A stretch of 52,746 nt of DNA from Vicinamibacteria bacterium. GTDB lineage: Bacteria > Acidobacteriota > Vicinamibacteria > Vicinamibacterales > UBA8438. Shown here in pieces: positions 49,444 through 52,746 of the stretch (positions are counted from its first letter, which is position 1; each line of letters starts with the position of its first letter). The notes below the pieces were generated by a model. It saw only the letters and a program-made list of their open reading frames with translations, was not told the DNA's origin and made no database searches. The position numbers were made by a program, and so were the translations under genes. The stretch is from positions 1-52,746 of the forward strand of contig JAJEEU010000008.1 in the NCBI GenBank assembly GCA_022820825.1, given 5' to 3'.

Positions 49444-51621
49444 CTAGTGGGCGAGCGGGTCCGGCCGCACCTGGAACTTGAAGACCGGCGCCACGTTCTC
49501 GGTGCCGCCCTCGGCGTGGAACGGCGCCCGGCTGCCGGAGGTGGTCCAGATCGCCCGGCCCTTCCACCCGGCATCCGGATCGTCGATGCGCCCGTCGAGG
49601 CCCTTGGCATAGAAGCTGCCCAGCGGGTACGGCACGCGGAAGGTCAGGAACTCGCCGTCGACCAGCGCCAGCACGCTCTCGGACTGGTTGCCGGTGGCCA
49701 GCGGGACGTTCTCGCCGACGCCCAGCAGGTTGAAGCGGTCAGTGAAGTTGTAATAGGCGGATTCGGAGCTGGCCGACTCGCTGGATCCCTGGAAGTTCGG
49801 TCCGGGGAACGGGTAGAGCGTCCAGCCCTCGGGGCAGTGCCGCCCGGTGGCCTCCGGCCCGTTCAGCGGACCGGCGCACCTGTCGCGGTCGAAGCTCGCC
49901 AGGTGGCCGCTCGACAGCACGGTCCAGACGACCCCGTCGCTGTCCACGTCCATGCCGCGCGGGGAATAGCCCTGCTCCGGCACGTCGGGCTCGTTCCACG
50001 GCACCTCGAAGAATTCGGTCAGCGCCGTGTGCGTCGGGTCGTCGCCCGGCACCACCCGCACCAGCCCGCCAGGCATGCCGCGCGTCGAGCCCCAGATGGA
50101 GCCGTCCGCCGGGCTTGGCGCCACGCCGTACAGGCCGCGCTCGATGCGCGTGTCCTTCGCCGGGTCCTCGGGCTCGCCCGGCTCGACGTAGTCGTCCCGG
50201 CGGCCGTTGCCGTTGGTGTCGAGCACCTGGACCGTCCAGCCCTGCGCCAGTTCCTCGTCGCCCGTTTCATCGAATACGCGCGTGTCGAACCAGGCGACCA
50301 CGGGACCGCTGCCGCAGAACCACAGCTTGTCGTCCTCGGCCAGGTTCAGGTGATGCGTCCCGAAGCAGGTGTTCACGGTGGTTATCTTGCCGGCCTCGGG
50401 ATCCCACATCTGCACCTGGCGGTTGCTGCGCGCGATGGGAAACGCCTTCGCCGACGGGTGGTCCGACCCTTCCTGGCAGAACGCCGGCGTTTCCGGAGGA
50501 CGCACCCGCGCCGCAATCCAGACCCGCGCGCGGCCGTCCATGGCGAAGCTGTGCGCGTTGCTCTGGCTGTCCCAGATCACCGCGCCGCCCCAGTACGGCG
50601 ACGACATGAGCGGCGGCGTGGACGCCGTGGTGGGCGTGTTCGGGTCGCGGACCTCCAGCGCGATCTTGGAGGCTTCATGCTTGCCCGGGTCGAGCGCGGG
50701 CATGTAGTCGGCGCTGTTCTCCGCCGCGCCGTACACCGGTCCGTTGGCGTTGACCGACGGGTTGCGCTTGTCGGCCGAGATCAGGTCGTGCATGTACGCC
50801 TCGGGCTCGGCCCAGTCCCACAGGCTGACGACCACGTTGCGCTCGACCCCCCGGGGCCGGGGCGGGGGAGTCTCCGGGTACTCGCCCGCGGCGATGCGGT
50901 CGGTCCAGTCGCCGTACATCGCCAGCGCGGGCTGGCGGCCGACCTGGTCGAGCCGCCGGTCCATGTTGATGCCGGCCTGGCCCGACTTGATGCGCCGGTC
51001 CCAGGCCTCGACGTGCGATTCGAAGTCGGCGAACGCGGCCGGGATTTCCCGGGTCGCCTTGTTGCCGAGCTGGTGGCAGCCGGTGCAGCCGTCCGTGTTG
51101 ACGACCCCGCTGATCCACGCGCCCTGGCTCTCGATAGCGGGGGAGATGCCGTTGCCGTCGGCGCCGGTGCCCGGGAACGTGTCCGGAGCGGGGACCCGCA
51201 GCAGGGAGAACCAGTGCTGGGACGGATAGTACTCGGCGGCGGCCCGCGCATCGGGCGCCGGGACTGCCGTGAGGTCGAGCATGGCCCCCGGTTCGGCCTG
51301 CACCTTGTCGGAATCCACGAGACCGTAGCCTCGCACCCACACGTCGTAGGTGGCAGGCGGCAGGTCGGGAACGAGGTAGCGGCCGTCGTCGCCGGTGACC
51401 ACGATCTTGATGTGCCGTGTCGGCAATTCACGCGTCTCCGCGATCACCCAGACGCCCGCCTCGGGGCCGCCGGGGCCGGTGACCACGCCCGCGATGTCGT
51501 CGTCATCCATCGGGATTGCGGGGGCCGAGGACTGGCAGCCGGACACTGCGGCCACCGCGAGCGCCATCAGCGCGGCGCCCGCGAACCCGGGGTTTCTCGC
51601 AACGACCAGGAACCTTGCCAT
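49444..51621 (-). CDS. Lipoprotein with carboxypeptidase-regulatory domain, haem c motif and propeller-like C-terminal region
   Basis: 725 aa. Lipobox Cys at residue 29 (AVSGC), a carboxypeptidase-regulatory-like beta domain at about 43-120, a haem c site CTGCH (179-183), and a long region with propeller-like repeats (QVQMWDPEAGKITTVNT, DSDGVVWTVLSSGHLASFD) resembling streptogramin-lyase-type propellers. DTNGNGRRDDYVEPGE looks like a calcium loop. AAGGAGAT about 7 bases upstream supports 51621. First gene of a 10-kb minus-strand string that ends with the PQQ and YdeI-like genes. Function unknown; a redox-linked surface protein is plausible. Confidence 0.8.
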   Translation of the reverse strand: MARFLVVARNPGFAGAALMALAVAAVSGCQSSAPAIPMDDDDIAGVVTGPGGPEAGVWVIAETRELPTRHIKIVVTGDDGRYLVPDLPPATYDVWVRGYGLVDSDKVQAEPGAMLDLTAVPAPDARAAAEYYPSQHWFSLLRVPAPDTFPGTGADGNGISPAIESQGAWISGVVNTDGCTGCHQLGNKATREIPAAFADFESHVEAWDRRIKSGQAGINMDRRLDQVGRQPALAMYGDWTDRIAAGEYPETPPPRPRGVERNVVVSLWDWAEPEAYMHDLISADKRNPSVNANGPVYGAAENSADYMPALDPGKHEASKIALEVRDPNTPTTASTPPLMSSPYWGGAVIWDSQSNAHSFAMDGRARVWIAARVRPPETPAFCQEGSDHPSAKAFPIARSNRQVQMWDPEAGKITTVNTCFGTHHLNLAEDDKLWFCGSGPVVAWFDTRVFDETGDEELAQGWTVQVLDTNGNGRRDDYVEPGEPEDPAKDTRIERGLYGVAPSPADGSIWGSTRGMPGGLVRVVPGDDPTHTALTEFFEVPWNEPDVPEQGYSPRGMDVDSDGVVWTVLSSGHLASFDRDRCAGPLNGPEATGRHCPEGWTLYPFPGPNFQGSSESASSESAYYNFTDRFNLLGVGENVPLATGNQSESVLALVDGEFLTFRVPYPLGSFYAKGLDGRIDDPDAGWKGRAIWTTSGSRAPFHAEGGTENVAPVFKFQVRPDPLAH

Positions 51622-51654
51622 CGTCGATCTCCTTGCGCGCCGGTGGACCATGCC

Positions 51655-51660
51655 ATCATA
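51655..51660 (-). promoter_or_regulatory. Candidate -10 box for the 51621-41407 gene string
   Basis: TATGAT on the minus strand, 33 bases before the ATG; the start site would fall near 51648. The -35 position would fall in the terminal-repeat fragment at 51666-51686, but no good -35 hexamer is seen. Confidence 0.3.
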
Positions 51661-51665
51661 CCGCC

Positions 51666-51686
51666 AGTAGCCCGTGGCGAAACCCT
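51666..51686. repeat. Solo terminal repeat related to the MITE-like elements
   Basis: AGTAGCCCGTGGCGAAACCC plus one base matches the terminal repeat of copy A at 17 of 21 positions. No partner repeat lies nearby, so it is a remnant or solo end between two divergent genes. Confidence 0.55.
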
Positions 51687-51695
51687 ATCTAACGT

Positions 51696-52601
51696 ATGGA
51701 TAACATGCAGATCGCGATAACCGGCGCCAACAGCGCCGTCGGCACGGCGCTGCTGCGGCACGTTGCCGGCCGCGAGGAATTGCGCGCCGTCGCGGCGGTG
51801 CGCCGCCCGGAGGCGCTGGCGGGCCTGCCGAGCTCGGCGCGCATCACGGGACGCCTGCTCGACTACGGCCGGCCGGAGACCCTGCGCGACGTGCTGGCCG
51901 GCGCCGGCTGCGTCGTGCACCTCGCGGGCGTGCTGTTCGAGAGCGGGCGTACCAGCTATCAATCGGCCAACGTGGATACCACCCACGCGCTGGTGGACGC
52001 CGCGCTTGAAGCCGGGATGCCGCGCATCGTGTTCGTTAGCTCGCTCGGCGCCGACCCGCGCTCGCCGAACGGCTACTACCGGTCCAAGGGCGAGGCGGAG
52101 GGCTTGGTGACCGGCGCCGGTATCGGAGCCGCCATCATCCGCACCCCGCTGCTGCTGGGTCCGGAAACGGCCGGCGGCCGCGCCCTGCTGCGCGACGCGG
52201 CGCGCGGTTCGGTCCGGGTGCTGGGCGGCGGCGCACACCTGCTTCAGCCGCTCGACGTCGAGGACCTGTGCCGCGCCATCCTGCGCTGGTGCAGCAATTC
52301 TGCGCCCGGCGCACGCACCTGCGAGCTCGTCGGGCCGACGGCCCTCAGCCAGCGCGACCTGTTGCAGCGCACGGCGCGCCTCCTTGGCAACGACCTCACG
52401 GTGCGCACCATGCCGATTGGCGTTGCGAAGCTGGCCGCCCGCTGTGCGGGCCTGCTACGCCCCGGCGGCTTGACGCCCGCCGTTATCGACGTAATCACTG
52501 CCGCGGAGACGGTCCGGCGCAATGCCGACGCGGATTTGGGCATCGAACTGACCCCGCTGGCGGATACGCTTGAGAGGCTCGTGGAGGCATCCCGACGGTG
52601 A
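51696..52601 (+). CDS. NAD(P)-binding epimerase/dehydratase-like protein (extended SDR)
   Basis: 301 aa. A Rossmann start QIAITGANSAVGTALL (nucleotide-binding Gly motif at about 10-16), VVHLAGVLFESG, VFVSSLGADP and the catalytic-type YYRSKGEAE (YxxxK, about 128-132). The remaining C-terminal part with QPLDVEDLCRAILRW fits NAD-dependent epimerase or NmrA-like members. Cytoplasmic. An ATG at 51705 is an alternative start; neither has a ribosome site, and TATCTA just upstream could be a -10 for a leaderless message. Divergent from the lipoprotein gene string. Confidence 0.85.
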   Translation: MDNMQIAITGANSAVGTALLRHVAGREELRAVAAVRRPEALAGLPSSARITGRLLDYGRPETLRDVLAGAGCVVHLAGVLFESGRTSYQSANVDTTHALVDAALEAGMPRIVFVSSLGADPRSPNGYYRSKGEAEGLVTGAGIGAAIIRTPLLLGPETAGGRALLRDAARGSVRVLGGGAHLLQPLDVEDLCRAILRWCSNSAPGARTCELVGPTALSQRDLLQRTARLLGNDLTVRTMPIGVAKLAARCAGLLRPGGLTPAVIDVITAAETVRRNADADLGIELTPLADTLERLVEASRR

Positions 52602-52746
52602 CTGGCCCGCATTTCTCACCAGCGTTCGTCGCGAGGGCGTCGAGGCGCCGGTGTGGTGGGTCGCACGGACTGAACGACGCTGCAGGCGTAGTCGTAACTA
52701 CGTCGAAGCGGCGTGAGGGAGTACGGCCCGCCACGGCGAGCGGATC
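52602..52746. other. Non-coding tail of window
   Basis: 145 bases after the last stop. Contains a small hairpin CGTAGT-CGTA-ACTACG but no credible gene. Open frames here look like high-GC shadows. It may be the beginning of a repeat that continues beyond the window. Confidence 0.4.

Noticed and set aside
52602-52746. A gene at the right edge on either strand.
   Set aside because: Open frames are short, without start signals or family features.

Overview
The window is high-GC DNA densely packed with secreted, lipoprotein and outer-membrane genes. The gene families point to an Acidobacteriota genome, probably the Vicinamibacteria group: DUF1592/DUF1552 pairs, TonB receptors with an N-terminal carboxypeptidase-regulatory domain, the CBM9-like/DUF5916 barrel protein, PQQ propellers, DUF3604 proteins and cytochromes with a copper-monooxygenase-like half. 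That placement is inference from family content; no rRNA or marker gene is present. No tRNA, rRNA, CRISPR array or intact insertion sequence was seen.

Layout. (1) 3-3000 (+): a ThDP enzyme that may begin outside the window, a hypothetical protein and a secreted carboxymuconolactone-decarboxylase-like protein. (2) 2997-5517 (-): a secreted hypothetical, a SnoaL-like protein and a class V aminotransferase, with a 190-bp inverted-repeat element between the first two. (3) 5599-6300 (+): an AbrB/PIN toxin-antitoxin pair. (4) 25550 down to 6332 (-): one 19-kb gene string with almost no intergenic DNA, running TonB receptor (split by one amber codon), haem/copper protein, Ig-like protein, DUF3604 copies 6 and 5, PpiC isomerase, HupE-like membrane protein, DUF3604 copies 4, 3, 2 and 1. 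(5) 25748-30994 (+): DUF1592, DUF1552 and ankyrin proteins in overlapping order. (6) 31036-37657 (+): a second haem/copper plus Ig-like pair, two related secreted proteins and a DUF5916 barrel protein. (7) 37667-41383: a cupin (-), two six-bladed-propeller-like paralogues (+) and a Phd/PIN toxin-antitoxin pair (+). (8) 51621 down to 41407 (-): a lipoprotein with a haem motif, a serine hydrolase, a third Ig-like plus haem/copper pair, two PQQ dehydrogenases and a YdeI-like protein. (9) 51696-52601 (+): an NAD-binding epimerase-like protein.

How it may work together. Regions 4, 6 and 8 each pair a c-type-haem/copper-monooxygenase-like protein with the same Ig-like partner, then add different hydrolytic or oxidative modules: PHP-like DUF3604 lipoproteins, unknown secreted proteins with an outer-membrane barrel, or PQQ dehydrogenases. 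This looks like repeated reuse of one periplasmic redox unit for catabolism of external substrates. The most unusual points are the six-copy DUF3604 array built by block duplication, a 162-bp inverted-repeat element whose precise removal restores a textbook lipoprotein signal peptide, a homologous element whose terminal repeats differ but have changed in matching fashion, and two toxin-antitoxin operons with the same predicted leaderless promoter geometry.
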